A DNA stretch of 64,000 nt from Hellea sp964576765 (GCA_964576765.1 CAZNWH010000001.1:15739-79738), one strand, 5' to 3'. Numbered from the stretch's first letter, positions 17,079-26,743 are shown. Notes: generated by a model from the letters alone, not told the origin. Program-made: numbers and translations.

Positions 17079-19469
17079 ATGAGGTCTACAAAAGCTAGCC
17101 TTTCCATTGCATCGGTTCTAATTGCGCTTCAGTGCGGTCAAGCCTATGCGCAAGATAATCGACAATTCGATGAAGTTATCGTTACGGCGCAAAAGCGTGC
17201 GCAAAGTCTGCAGGATGTTCCTATTGCGGTCACTGCCATTAGCGGTGCAGACTTGGAATTGTCAGAAACTAACACGATTAAAGATCTCGCTGAGACCGTT
17301 CCTGGTTTCACCGTTAACGAAGCCAATCGCCCGGCAACGTCCACTGCAATCTCTGTTCGCGGGATCGGGACCGCTGGTAACGATACGGCTCTTGAGGGGT
17401 CAGTAGGTGTTTTCATCAATGGCGTTTTTCGTCCTCGGTCGGGTTTAGCTATAGGTGACTTGGTTGATATCGATAGTCTGGAGATTTTGAGAGGGCCGCA
17501 GGGAACGCTGTTTGGAAAAAACACCTCAGCTGGTGCGGTTGTACTTAAAACAAAGGATCCAGTGATTGGTGAATTTGAAGGCTTTGCTGAGGCGACTTTT
17601 GGTAATTTTGATCTTCAAAAATATTCTGGGGCGATAAATTTTGGAGGTGAGAATTTTGGGGTTCGGTTTTCTGGGCAGCTTAATGACCGCGGGGGCTATG
17701 TTACTGACACTGTGACGGGTGATGAGTATAATGATCGCGATCGTGCTTACATCATTGGTAAGGCCCTTTGGGAGCCTTCAGATCAGCTTAGCTTGTTACT
17801 AACGGCGGACTATGCATCTAATGATGACTCATGTTGTCAGAGTGTTCGTTTGAGTAATGCGCCGAATAATCCAGCTGTTGGGCTGTTCGCGGCCTTGGCG
17901 GCTGGATCAGGGGCGGAATATCCCGTAAACCCAGATCCAACCACATATACGACTTCAGTCAATGCGGCGCCTGTAACTGATAATGATGACACTGGTGTGT
18001 CCTTAGAAGTTAATTATGATTTAAGCGGTATAGATTTAACGTCGATTACGTCGGTTCGCGATTTTAGTAGTTTTACGTTTAACGATGTAGATTTTTCTGG
18101 TGCAGACCTCGTTACGCAAGGTGTTGAGTTTAACGTTAATTCCTTTAGCCAAGAGTTAAGGTTTAATGGAAGTTTTGATGGTTTTGCCGGCGGCGTAGAT
18201 TGGCTTATTGGTGGCTTTTACTCGACTGATGATTTCGAGTCTAATTCTGACATTAATATTGGATCCGACTTGGCGCCTTTCTTTGGGGTTGCATTTGGTA
18301 GCCAAGCTCTAGGGGCCCTCTATGCGGAACAAGATGAAGCATTCGGGCAAAGAGTTGATGCAGATGCAGAGGCTTTCGCTCTGTTCACGCACAACATCAT
18401 TAGTCTATCAGACAGATTAGATCTTACGCTCGGTCTGCGATATACTGATGAGACAAAGAATACGGTTACAAATCCATTCTTTAACCACGGTGTAGCTGCC
18501 TTTCCTTTCTCGGGATTGGGCTTGCCGTTTTCACCTTCAAATAGTTTTACTGGGACTTTTGAGGACGATGCCTTCTCGGGTACGGCGTCTCTTGGCTATG
18601 CTTGGACGGACGACATTCGGACATATGTGAGTTACAATCGCGGATTCAAGTCAGGTGGGCATGCCTTTGATCGGGATGCTGCGGGGCTACAATTCGCACC
18701 TGCTGCTGCGCCGGGTAACGAGGCTTGCGTGTTCGGGGCACAAGTGTTTCCAGGGGCTGCAGTTCCGCCAACGCCGCCGATATTTGCTTGTGTACCCGTT
18801 GATCCAACTTTCGAATCTGAGACCGTTGATTCATATGAAATTGGCTTCCGCTCAAAGCTCCTCGACAGAACGCTTCAGCTTAATGTAACGGCGTTTTTAT
18901 CTGAGTTTGACAACTATCAACTGAATAACTTCGACGGCTTTGCCTTCCGCATCAGCAATGCAGGTTCAGCAACGACACAAGGCGTAGAAGTGGATGCCCT
19001 TTGGCTTACACCGCTTGAAGGTCTAACGCTTCAAGGTGCGGTATCCTATATTGATGCCACCTTTGGCGACGAAGTGGGGTCTTTAGCTGCTGGTGAACCT
19101 GTCGTTGGCGGAGAGCAAATTGGAGATTCTCCGGAATGGAGCGGAACAGTTGGCTTTAATTACGAGGCGTCTCTTGGTGAGAACATTACGGGTAACCTCA
19201 ATGCGAGCTACTCCTTCCGGAGTGAGACGTTTGGTAGTACGCGTCTTGCGTCTGATGGGAGTGAGCTTACTGTCCCGTCTCGCGATATGATTATTGCTAG
19301 TGCAGGTCTTCAGTTGCCGCATGGTGTTGGCGTCAGTGTTTTCTGTCGTAATTGTGCGGATGGTGATGAGCCAACCTTTATCTTTAATTCTGTTGCACAA
19401 GCCGGAAGTAAAGATGTCTTTTTAAGGTCCCCACGCGAATATGGCGTCAGTCTTCGGAAGACGTTCTAA
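17079..19469 (+). CDS. TonB-dependent outer-membrane receptor
   Basis: A 796-residue outer-membrane receptor that should import a large or scarce ligand using the TonB-ExbBD system. Residues 1-25 are a signal peptide ending AYAQ. A TonB-box-like DEVIVTAQKR follows, then a plug with VPGFTVNEA and ILRGPQGTLFGKNTSAGAV. A 22-strand barrel follows, ending in an aromatic residue (RKTF). It is the type common in Sphingomonadales and Hyphomonadaceae catabolic clusters. The ATG at 17079 with AGGGGAAAAAC upstream is chosen over 17043. It is the only receptor in the cluster, so it probably takes up the growth substrate. Confidence 0.93.
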   Translation: MRSTKASLSIASVLIALQCGQAYAQDNRQFDEVIVTAQKRAQSLQDVPIAVTAISGADLELSETNTIKDLAETVPGFTVNEANRPATSTAISVRGIGTAGNDTALEGSVGVFINGVFRPRSGLAIGDLVDIDSLEILRGPQGTLFGKNTSAGAVVLKTKDPVIGEFEGFAEATFGNFDLQKYSGAINFGGENFGVRFSGQLNDRGGYVTDTVTGDEYNDRDRAYIIGKALWEPSDQLSLLLTADYASNDDSCCQSVRLSNAPNNPAVGLFAALAAGSGAEYPVNPDPTTYTTSVNAAPVTDNDDTGVSLEVNYDLSGIDLTSITSVRDFSSFTFNDVDFSGADLVTQGVEFNVNSFSQELRFNGSFDGFAGGVDWLIGGFYSTDDFESNSDINIGSDLAPFFGVAFGSQALGALYAEQDEAFGQRVDADAEAFALFTHNIISLSDRLDLTLGLRYTDETKNTVTNPFFNHGVAAFPFSGLGLPFSPSNSFTGTFEDDAFSGTASLGYAWTDDIRTYVSYNRGFKSGGHAFDRDAAGLQFAPAAAPGNEACVFGAQVFPGAAVPPTPPIFACVPVDPTFESETVDSYEIGFRSKLLDRTLQLNVTAFLSEFDNYQLNNFDGFAFRISNAGSATTQGVEVDALWLTPLEGLTLQGAVSYIDATFGDEVGSLAAGEPVVGGEQIGDSPEWSGTVGFNYEASLGENITGNLNASYSFRSETFGSTRLASDGSELTVPSRDMIIASAGLQLPHGVGVSVFCRNCADGDEPTFIFNSVAQAGSKDVFLRSPREYGVSLRKTF

Positions 19470-19486
19470 GAACTTACACTGTATCA

Positions 19487-19527
19487 GGGCGCATGTTTCC
19501 CCGAGCATGGGCGCAGTTTTTTCTTTT
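19487..19527 (+). terminator. probable intrinsic terminator after the TonB receptor
   Basis: GCGC-ATG (19489-19495) pairs with CAT-GG-GCGC (19506-19514), giving seven pairs around a two-base bulge. It is followed by AGTTTTTTCTTTT. It lies 18 bases after the receptor stop and would separate the highly expressed receptor from the enzyme genes downstream. Confidence 0.5.
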
Positions 19528-19598
19528 CATTCGTCGCTAATGGCCCTTCATTTGAGGGGTCATAATGCTTAAATTCACTATCAATCTTAGAAAGTCCT

Positions 19599-20366
19599 AT
19601 GGCCTATATTAAAACAGAGACTGTCAATCATACTTTGATTATCACGCTCGACCGATTGGAATCGCGCAACGCCTTTAACAAGGCTATGTCCGAAGAAATG
19701 GAAGCCATCATAGACGCCTATGAGGAAGATAAAAACCTCCGCTGTGCCATTATCAGGTCCGCGGGTCCCACATTCTCTGCAGGCCAAGACCTCAAAGCTG
19801 CTATGGTGGGTGAATTTGCGGTAACAGAAAAACGTGGAGGGTTTGGTATCATGTCTATGCCGCCCACTAAGCCACTCATTGCTGTTGTTGATGGTCAAGC
19901 TTTGGCTGGAGGTATGGAGTTATGTCTGTGCTGCGATATGATTGTCGCTTCAAAAGAGTCAATCTTTGGTCTTGCTGAAGCAAAGCGCGCGCTCGTTGCT
20001 CTTGGCGGCGGTTGTTTTAGGTTGCCACGCCGGGTGCCTTATAATGTGGCAATGGAAATGATTATTACGGCGGAGCCAAAGACGGCTGCCGAGATGCGCA
20101 GCTATGGTTTTGTAAATAAGCTTGCAGAGTCGGGAAACGTCATGGACGAAGCGATGAAATTAGCAAAGCTTATTGAGCGTAACGGACCGTTAGCAGTTAA
20201 GATGTCGAAAGCCATTGGTGCTGAAAGTCATTCGAAAAGCTGGAGTGAAGAAACGTGCTGGAAAGAACAGATGGAAATCGTAAAGCCCTTGTGGGTTTCA
20301 AAGGATAGAGAAGAGGGTATTCGGGCTTTTGTTGAAAAGCGTGAACCCGTTTGGACAGGCGAGTAA
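19599..20366 (+). CDS. enoyl-CoA hydratase/isomerase (crotonase) family protein
   Basis: A 255-residue crotonase. The acyl-CoA and oxyanion segments are SAGQDLKAAM and GQALAGGMELCLCCD. The catalytic region reads FGLAEAKRALVALGGG, with a Glu in the position of the first hydratase glutamate, and AMEMIITAEPK carries the second. It may hydrate, isomerise or hydrolyse an acyl-CoA. AGAAAG precedes the ATG. It is followed directly by an SDR gene with no gap, so the two products probably act in sequence. Confidence 0.88.
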   Translation: MAYIKTETVNHTLIITLDRLESRNAFNKAMSEEMEAIIDAYEEDKNLRCAIIRSAGPTFSAGQDLKAAMVGEFAVTEKRGGFGIMSMPPTKPLIAVVDGQALAGGMELCLCCDMIVASKESIFGLAEAKRALVALGGGCFRLPRRVPYNVAMEMIITAEPKTAAEMRSYGFVNKLAESGNVMDEAMKLAKLIERNGPLAVKMSKAIGAESHSKSWSEETCWKEQMEIVKPLWVSKDREEGIRAFVEKREPVWTGE

Positions 20367-21290
20367 ATGCTTATAGAGACAAGACTTCAGAGTGATTTGT
20401 TAAAAGGACAAGTCGCTATTGTTACAGGTGGTAGCCGTGGTATCGGCGGTGCAGCGTCTGAAATGCTGGCTGCAAATGGAGCCCATGTTGTGATTGCTGA
20501 TATTGATCAAGACGCTGCGCAAGGTGCGGTAGAACAGATTAATGGTGCTTATGGGGACGACCGCGCAAGTGCGCATGTTGCCGATCTTATAGCGCCTGAT
20601 GCTTGCGATAATTTGGTTGCTGATACGATGAAAGCTCATGGCAGAATTGATATCGTGGTAAACAATGCAGGTTATGCATGGGATGGGGCAATTCATTCCA
20701 TGACTGACGATCAGTTTCAGGCCATGCTTGATATTCACCTCATTGTGCCTTTTCGATTAGCCAGAGCCTGCGCGCCAGTGTTTAAAGCTGCGGCTAAGCA
20801 GGAAGATGAAAATGGCGTTGAGGGTTTCCGTAAATTCCTGATGGTGTCATCCCTTGCGGGTGAGTGGGGGCTGCAAGGAGCGGGTAATTATGCTTCTGCT
20901 AAAGCTGGGATGCTTGGCCTTATGCGGACATTAGCACAGGAATGGGGACGTTTTCGCGTTAATTCCAATGCAGTTGCTTTTGGTCAAATCCAAACGAGAT
21001 TTGGCATACCGCAATCAGAGGACATGGTTATTGAAACGGGTGGCCGTAAAATTAAAGTGGGTATGTCTCATAAACAAGCGGCTCGGATGGGCGTAAAGGT
21101 CGATCCCAATCACAAACCTACTGATGAAGAGATTTACGCAACCAAGCCTCATCCAATGATTACGCTTGGTCGCTCTGGCTCTATTAGAGAAGCGGCTGAG
21201 TCGATCTTTTGGCTGGCCTCGCCGCTTTCGGATTATGTTACAGGGCAAGTTGTTGCTGTCAGTGGTGGTGCACGCGGAGGTATGTCTTAG
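20367..21290 (+). CDS. SDR family oxidoreductase, long form
   Basis: A 307-residue SDR with VTGGSRGIGGAA (residues 19-30), NNAG (99-102) and Tyr175/Lys179 (NYASAKAG). It is about 45 residues longer than usual. The extra part lies before the C-terminal GRSGSIREAAESIFWLAS segment and contains KIKVGMSHKQAARMGVKVDP, a substrate-loop extension seen in some 3-oxoacyl reductase-like SDRs. Its ATG follows the crotonase TAA directly, so translation is probably coupled. Confidence 0.86.
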   Translation: MLIETRLQSDLLKGQVAIVTGGSRGIGGAASEMLAANGAHVVIADIDQDAAQGAVEQINGAYGDDRASAHVADLIAPDACDNLVADTMKAHGRIDIVVNNAGYAWDGAIHSMTDDQFQAMLDIHLIVPFRLARACAPVFKAAAKQEDENGVEGFRKFLMVSSLAGEWGLQGAGNYASAKAGMLGLMRTLAQEWGRFRVNSNAVAFGQIQTRFGIPQSEDMVIETGGRKIKVGMSHKQAARMGVKVDPNHKPTDEEIYATKPHPMITLGRSGSIREAAESIFWLASPLSDYVTGQVVAVSGGARGGMS

Positions 21291-21332
21291 CTTGAATTAA
21301 GATGCCCTTGCTGTAATTAGTAAGTCAAATCC

Positions 21333-21977
21333 ATGAATGATTCATGGGGAACTAAGGAGAACATTATCGTTGCTGCGCGAAAAGCTCGGACCCAAACTGA
21401 ACGTCGGGAAGAAGCCGAGGCCAGTATAATTCTGGCGGCTGCACGTCTTGTAGCGGAAAAAGGGTATGATGGTTTTTCATTAGCGGATGTTGGTGAGAAG
21501 GCTGGGTATAGCCGAGGCCTGCCGGCCCATTATTTCGGAAAAAGAGACGAACTCCTTAAGCGAGTCGCAGAAAAGATTATCGAAGATTTTTACGATGGTT
21601 TTTCTCGTATTCCTGAAACCAAACCCGGGTTACCGAACGTTAATGCGCTTGTCCGTCATTACGCAGCTTCTTCAAAAACTCGCCGGGTAAAGGCGCTGGT
21701 GATATTGCTTGCCAGATCTTTAGTGGATAAGAATTTAAAACCAACAATTCATGAATTAAATGACCTGTCTCTATCACTTCTTGAGCAGAGAATTGCTGCA
21801 GGGATAGACGTTGGGAATATTCGTCCGGACATAGATGTAAACGTCCAGGCACGTCTCATATATTCGTTTCTGAGGGGGCAGCTAGGGTTTGTTACTTTCG
21901 ACAAAGATTATGACATAGTTTCAATCTGTGAATCTTTTCTCGCGATGTTGGAGCAGACGATTGGGCGTAAAGCATAA
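21333..21977 (+). CDS. TetR/AcrR family transcriptional regulator
   Basis: A 214-residue regulator. The HTH lies at about residues 30-75 (ILAAARLVAEKGYDGFSLADVGEKAGYSRG is split over two helices, then HYFGKRDELLKRV). The C-terminal ligand domain has a tetracycline-repressor C-terminal type helix set. The ATG at 21333 has no clear Shine-Dalgarno. A strong AAGGAG at 21354-21359 lies inside the open frame and would suit a start near codon 12, but no ATG, GTG or TTG is there, so the start is uncertain. It lies inside the catabolic cluster and is one candidate to bind the 21-bp motif. Confidence 0.85.
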   Translation: MNDSWGTKENIIVAARKARTQTERREEAEASIILAAARLVAEKGYDGFSLADVGEKAGYSRGLPAHYFGKRDELLKRVAEKIIEDFYDGFSRIPETKPGLPNVNALVRHYAASSKTRRVKALVILLARSLVDKNLKPTIHELNDLSLSLLEQRIAAGIDVGNIRPDIDVNVQARLIYSFLRGQLGFVTFDKDYDIVSICESFLAMLEQTIGRKA

Positions 21978-21990
21978 GGAATGCGATTGA

Positions 21991-23595
21991 GTGAGCGAAG
22001 GTAGTTGGGACTATATAATTGTCGGCGGCGGGTCTGCCGGGTGTGTTTTGGCTAATCGGTTATCGTCGAATTCAAGTCATAATGTGCTCTTGCTTGATGC
22101 TGGGGTGAATGATCGGAGTCCGAGTCTTCGTATTCCAGCGGGCATGATGGCGGCGCTCAGTAGTAAAAAACATAATTGGTTATATCCTTCAGCTCCAGAC
22201 TCAACGCGCAGAAATGGGCAGGTAGATAAATGGTCAGGTGGAAAAGCTATTGGCGGTAGTAGTGCTATCAACGGCATGTTTTATATTCGCGGTCACGCCA
22301 GTGATTATGATAATTGGGCGAGCCTAGGCTGCGAGGGCTGGGACTACCAATCAGTTTTACCGTATTTCAAATCAATTGAGAGTTTTGAAGGCGGTTCAGA
22401 TGAATACAGAAACTCAGATGGCCCGCAGTCAGTCATGTTTGAAAGAAACAGGTTCGACGTTGTTGAGAACTTTATGAATGCTGCAAAAGGTTGCGGTCAC
22501 GAATTTAACCCGGATTATAATGCTAAGCATCAAACAGGTGTTTCCTACGCACAGCTTAGTCAAAAAAATGGACATCGACACTCAACCGCGCGGGCTTTCC
22601 TGGACCCTGTTCGCTCCCGTAAAAACTTGAAAATCATTATGGGGGCACAGGTCAAGCAGGTCCTCATTCAAGATAACAAAGCCGTCGGTGTCTCTTATCG
22701 AAAATCAGGTCGGGATTACACGGTAAATGCGAACGGCGAGATTATATTAAGTGCAGGCATGGTAGGTACGCCAAAAATATTGATGTATTCTGGCATAGGT
22801 CCCGGAGATATTTTATCCGCTCATGACATCGGCTTAGTTTATGACAGTCCTGAGGTTGGTCAAAATTTAACGGAGCATCCGGCGATTTACCAAAAAGCCA
22901 ATATTACGGAAAAGTCTCTAAATTCAAGCGCTCACCCTCTAAGAGCTCCATTTGTCTTGCTGGATTGGCTTTTACGAGGACGAGGGGCCGCAACTGCAGC
23001 AGCCGTGGCCGCACAAGTTCTATGCCGGACTGACGAAAACCTTCCCGCCCCGGATATACAGATATTCTTCCAGCCCTCTATTTTTTCTTATGACGTAGGG
23101 GACAAAACTGTGGATATGGGACTGCAGGACGGCATCGCTGTTTCTACCGTATTGCTGCATCCGACAAGTAGAGGAGAAGTGAAGATTACGTCACCTGATC
23201 CGCTGAGCACGCCTCAAATCGTGCATAAATTACTAGATACAGATGACGATAAGAGCAGAATGATGCTGGGGATGAGAAAGGTCGCAGATATATTATCAAA
23301 CCCTGAGTTATCAAAGATCATTACCTCCTTAGACCAAGAGCTTTATCCATCGTCATCAGACGAAGCCTATGCAGAATTCTTGCGATCAGAAGCTTTTCGT
23401 GGAGAGCACGGCGTTGGAACCTGCCGTATGGGATCTGATGATAAGGCCGTGGTAGATCCTCAGTTAAAAGTAAGAGGTATTGACGGGTTGCGGGTCGTTG
23501 ACGCGTCCATCATGCCAAAAATTGTTAGTGGTAATACAAATGCCCCAACAATCATGATCGGAGAAAAAGCCTCTGCTATGATATTGGGTAGATAA
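21991..23595 (+). CDS. GMC-family FAD oxidoreductase (choline/alcohol dehydrogenase-like)
   Basis: A 534-residue glucose-methanol-choline oxidoreductase. The FAD loop VGGGSAGCVLANRL is at about residues 11-24, the GMC signature GGSSAINGMFYIRG near 86-99, and the second signature SAGMVGTPKILMYSGIGP near 250. The catalytic His is in EHGVGTCRMG, and the C-terminal partner is in GNTNAPTIMIGEKA. It should oxidise an alcohol to an aldehyde or ketone and pass electrons to an acceptor. The start is GTG, 13 bases after the TetR stop. Confidence 0.9.
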   Translation: MSEGSWDYIIVGGGSAGCVLANRLSSNSSHNVLLLDAGVNDRSPSLRIPAGMMAALSSKKHNWLYPSAPDSTRRNGQVDKWSGGKAIGGSSAINGMFYIRGHASDYDNWASLGCEGWDYQSVLPYFKSIESFEGGSDEYRNSDGPQSVMFERNRFDVVENFMNAAKGCGHEFNPDYNAKHQTGVSYAQLSQKNGHRHSTARAFLDPVRSRKNLKIIMGAQVKQVLIQDNKAVGVSYRKSGRDYTVNANGEIILSAGMVGTPKILMYSGIGPGDILSAHDIGLVYDSPEVGQNLTEHPAIYQKANITEKSLNSSAHPLRAPFVLLDWLLRGRGAATAAAVAAQVLCRTDENLPAPDIQIFFQPSIFSYDVGDKTVDMGLQDGIAVSTVLLHPTSRGEVKITSPDPLSTPQIVHKLLDTDDDKSRMMLGMRKVADILSNPELSKIITSLDQELYPSSSDEAYAEFLRSEAFRGEHGVGTCRMGSDDKAVVDPQLKVRGIDGLRVVDASIMPKIVSGNTNAPTIMIGEKASAMILGR

Positions 23596-23709
23596 AACCA
23601 TTATTCCAGCGGCGGAAACTTTAATATGGTTCCATTGTCTTTGAGCTACGCTGTGTCCAGTGTTTCGACGGGGTCGGCGTTGGGGCTATTCGTCCCGTGG
23701 CTTAGATAA

Positions 23710-23730
23710 TACTTGTAATGCAACAAGCAA
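23710..23730 (-). promoter_or_regulatory. 21-bp operator motif upstream of the DUF35/thiolase-like operon
   Basis: On the minus strand this site reads TTGCTTGT-TGCA-TTACAAGTA, matching 18 of 21 positions of the copy at 16892. It lies 43 bases before the DUF35 start in the 178-base gap after the GMC gene. The flanks extend it to an outer inverted repeat, ATACTTG...ACAAGTAT, a form usual for dimeric repressors. An AT-rich stretch (23751-23761) that could hold a -10 element lies between the site and the gene. Confidence 0.65.
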
Positions 23731-23773
23731 GTATGTAGTCATATTTCACTATATATATATGATTGGATTTTAA

Positions 23774-24193
23774 ATGACTGAGAATATCGACCCGCCTCTT
23801 TTGTTTGCAGAAAATGGTACGAAAGACTATCCGGATCACCCCGCATTAAATGGCGGAAGGTGCAAAGATTGTGGTCATGTTTTTTTTCCAATGCAAACGC
23901 ATGGATGTGAAGTTTGCGGCTCGCAAAATTTAGAGCCGAAGTTATTGTCTGGGCATGGAGAGCTTATCGCTTCTGCTCAGGTCAATATGCCAGCGGGTAA
24001 GCACCGTCCGGCTCCTTTTACGATCGGCTCAGTAAAAACCGAAGACGGCGCTTTTGTGCGCACAATATTAGATGTTGCGCCTATGACGCCGCTAAAGACG
24101 GGTATTTCAGTTGTTACTGGCTTGGTTGATGAAGCGCGTCCCGACAAAGGTGAAAAAGACCTTCGGTTTAAGCCTGAAGAAGCAGGAGCGTAA
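23774..24193 (+). CDS. Zn-ribbon/OB-fold protein (DUF35, ChsH2-type)
   Basis: A 139-residue DUF35 protein. A rubredoxin-like zinc ribbon (CKDCGH and CEVCGS, about residues 34-54) precedes an OB fold (GHGELIASAQVN to TGISVVTGLV). DUF35 proteins partner thiolase-like enzymes; in steroid side-chain degradation the DUF35 part of ChsH2 partners the Ltp2 aldolase. The thiolase-like gene follows after 2 bases, so a complex of the two is likely. It opens an operon with the 21-bp motif at its promoter. Confidence 0.87.
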   Translation: MTENIDPPLLFAENGTKDYPDHPALNGGRCKDCGHVFFPMQTHGCEVCGSQNLEPKLLSGHGELIASAQVNMPAGKHRPAPFTIGSVKTEDGAFVRTILDVAPMTPLKTGISVVTGLVDEARPDKGEKDLRFKPEEAGA

Positions 24194-24195
24194 TC

Positions 24196-25335
24196 ATGGG
24201 AAAGCAACTTAGCGATCTTCGTCCAGTTTATGTTGTCGGTATTGGGTTTCACCCCTATCAACGGCCAAGCGCTACGCCTTATGTGACTTTAGGCCTTCAA
24301 GCGATACGTCAGGCGCTTAGAGATGCTGGCGCTGAGTGGGGGCAAGTTGAATCCGCTTACGTGGCGCATGCTCTTTTAGGCATGGCTGTCGGACGGCCTA
24401 TGCTTCGCCATCTCGGGGCCCTTGGTCAGCCTATTACCCATGTCGAAAATGCTTCGGCATCTGGTTCAGCCGCTTTCCGTCAGGCCTGTATAGAAATTGG
24501 CGCTGGGATTAGTGATATCTCACTTGCCGTGGGCGTGGATAAAATTCCGCCGCACGGATTGTTCCGCTCTCCGACAGGTGTTCCTGATTTGGCGGAAGAT
24601 GCGATTCTTCCCTTTACGCATTTTGCACTCCTTGCCGATGAGTACTCGCAAAAACACGGCGCTAAGCCAGAAGATATTGCGCTCGTGGCGGTGAAAAACC
24701 ATGCAAATGGCGCCAAAAATATCAATGCGCAACGGCAAAAGGAAAGGTCTCTTGAAGAGGTGCTAAGTCGCCCGATTTCAGGGACTATTTCGGCGCTGCA
24801 ATGTACGCCTGTTGGCGAGGGGGCCGCCGCTGTGATTGTTGCGTCTGAAGAGGGTATTAAACGCCTAGGCGTTGATCCTAGTCGGGCCATACGCGTCGCG
24901 TCTTCGACAGCGGGGAGCGAGAGAGCTGGATTCGCGCTCAACCCTGATACGGCGCTGACGGCTGAAATTATTACTAAGTCCATTAATGAGGCGTCCTTAA
25001 AGCCGGCGGATTTGGATATTATTGAACTCCATGATGCCTTTGCCGTTGAAGAGCTACTTTACGCCGAAGCTACGGGCATCTGTAAGCCGGGCGAGTTCAT
25101 TCCTAAGCTTAAAGATGGCAATTGGAACATTGGCGGGGAATGCGCCATTAGTCCATCAGGGGGTCTCATTGCTATGGGGCATCCGATTGGACCAACAGGT
25201 ATTGGCCAAATTGGCGAAATCACGCGACAACTCCGGGGCGAGGCTGGGGAACGACAGCAGCCCAGCGCTAAGCACGGACTTGCCCATATGGTCGGGCTGG
25301 GCGCCGTATGTTTCGCTCATGTTTTGAGCAAGTAA
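24196..25335 (+). CDS. thiolase-like (SCP-x/Ltp2-type) protein lacking the nucleophilic Cys
   Basis: A 379-residue thiolase-fold protein of the SCP-x/non-specific lipid-transfer type. The usual motif NACASGS is here NASASGS, so Ser87 (codon at 24454) replaces the nucleophilic cysteine. The other elements are kept: IELHDAFAVEELLY, GGLIAMGHPIGPTG and a C-terminal VGLGAVCFAHVL. Together with the DUF35 partner, this suggests a retro-aldolase like Ltp2 rather than a thiolytic thiolase. It would release a ketone or aldehyde and a short acyl-CoA from a 3-hydroxyacyl-CoA. The loss of Cys is directly visible; the reaction is inference. Confidence 0.85.
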   Translation: MGKQLSDLRPVYVVGIGFHPYQRPSATPYVTLGLQAIRQALRDAGAEWGQVESAYVAHALLGMAVGRPMLRHLGALGQPITHVENASASGSAAFRQACIEIGAGISDISLAVGVDKIPPHGLFRSPTGVPDLAEDAILPFTHFALLADEYSQKHGAKPEDIALVAVKNHANGAKNINAQRQKERSLEEVLSRPISGTISALQCTPVGEGAAAVIVASEEGIKRLGVDPSRAIRVASSTAGSERAGFALNPDTALTAEIITKSINEASLKPADLDIIELHDAFAVEELLYAEATGICKPGEFIPKLKDGNWNIGGECAISPSGGLIAMGHPIGPTGIGQIGEITRQLRGEAGERQQPSAKHGLAHMVGLGAVCFAHVLSK

Positions 25336-25348
25336 CGACTTAGAGTTT

Positions 25349-26743
25349 ATGACGCAACAAGATGACTCAATAGCTTTTAGGACAAAGGTTTCAAGTTTTT
25401 GTCAAAGGGCTCTTGGCGGGTCATCGAAAATTGACAATCTGCGCCGCCTGACGGGCGGTGCCAACATGGAAAGTTGGCTTATCGAGTATAGCGGCACGGC
25501 CTTTGTTTTGCGCCGTATGCCGACAGGAATGTCAGAGCTTGGCGGTATAGGTCTTTCCTCCGAAGCCCGTCTTATAAAAGCGGCGCGCGATGGCAGTGTT
25601 AAAGCACCCAAGGTTTGCGGCATTCTTATAGAGAGCGATGATCTCGGTTCTGGGTTTTTGATGGAAAAAATTGAGGGCGAAACTCTTCCTCATAAAATAT
25701 TCCGCGACACGTCTTATTCAGCTGCGGTTCAAAACTTGATGCAAGACTGTGCTATCGAGTTGGCTAAAATTCACGCTATGAATGTGGATGATTTCTCGGA
25801 CATTTTGGACACCAAATCACCTCAGCAAATGATTGATGCCCTATACTCTGACTACCGGGCTAGTCAGTGTCCTATTCCTGTATTTGAGGCCGCGTTTTCT
25901 TGGCTTAGAGAAAACATGCCCAATGATCGTGCGCATACGATATTGCACGGTGATTTTCGCATGGGTAATCTGATGATCGACGAAATGGGGATTAGCGGCG
26001 TACTCGATTGGGAGTTGGCCCATATCGGAGATCCGGCCCAAGATGTGGCTTATCTCTGTACACCGTCTTGGAGATTTGGAAATTACCACAAGACCGTCGG
26101 AGGATTTGGCGATTTGGACGGGTTCCTCGACGCATATGCGAGACGTGGCGGCCTTTCTATCCCAAGGTCGGATGTTCAATTTTGGATGATTTACTCATCT
26201 CTATGGTGGGCGACAGTCTGCTTTTCCATGACGAATACCTGGCGCAGTGGAGAGGATCGAGGGCTCGAACGTATTGTTATTGGTCGGCGTGTTTCGGAGT
26301 GTGAAGTCGACATATTAATCCTGTTGGAAGAAGCGATGAGCCTAACGGCGCCGAGAATAGATTGGAAATTACCGACCGAACCGGCGCATATTGGGCAGCC
26401 CGATGGAGCAGAACTAATGACCGCCTTAATTGCATGGGACTCTGATGTCGTCATCCCGTCCGCCGAAAGTCGTGATCTTTTTCAGGCGCGCGTGGCCAGA
26501 AACGCGCTCGGTATCCTCAAACGAGAAGCCCTATATTCTCCGACATTCGAGCAACAACAAAATGCCAGATTGGCTAAGCTTGGTTTGGACAATGTTTCTC
26601 TTTGTGCGAAACTGGCAACCGGTGACCTGACGCTAGCTAATCCTGATATACTTAGCCACCTTCGACATCAGGCGCTAGAAACCCTTTCGATTGATCAGCC
26701 AAAATATGCTGGCTTGCAAGCAGCCCTTAAAGATTGGACGTAA
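25349..26743 (+). CDS. APH-family kinase (ACAD10/11 kinase-domain-like)
   Basis: A 464-residue protein. Residues 1-330 form an aminoglycoside-phosphotransferase-like kinase with LTGGANMESWLIEY (nucleotide loop), catalytic HGDFRMGN (His200 to Asn207) and the metal-binding VLDWELAHIGDPAQD. About 130 further residues, with helix content only, may form a lid or partner domain. In ACAD10/11 the same kinase is fused to an acyl-CoA dehydrogenase, and in LvaAB-type levulinate use an APH kinase phosphorylates 4-hydroxyacyl-CoA. Here the dehydrogenase is the next gene, almost touching, which supports a shared step. Confidence 0.85.
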   Translation: MTQQDDSIAFRTKVSSFCQRALGGSSKIDNLRRLTGGANMESWLIEYSGTAFVLRRMPTGMSELGGIGLSSEARLIKAARDGSVKAPKVCGILIESDDLGSGFLMEKIEGETLPHKIFRDTSYSAAVQNLMQDCAIELAKIHAMNVDDFSDILDTKSPQQMIDALYSDYRASQCPIPVFEAAFSWLRENMPNDRAHTILHGDFRMGNLMIDEMGISGVLDWELAHIGDPAQDVAYLCTPSWRFGNYHKTVGGFGDLDGFLDAYARRGGLSIPRSDVQFWMIYSSLWWATVCFSMTNTWRSGEDRGLERIVIGRRVSECEVDILILLEEAMSLTAPRIDWKLPTEPAHIGQPDGAELMTALIAWDSDVVIPSAESRDLFQARVARNALGILKREALYSPTFEQQQNARLAKLGLDNVSLCAKLATGDLTLANPDILSHLRHQALETLSIDQPKYAGLQAALKDWT

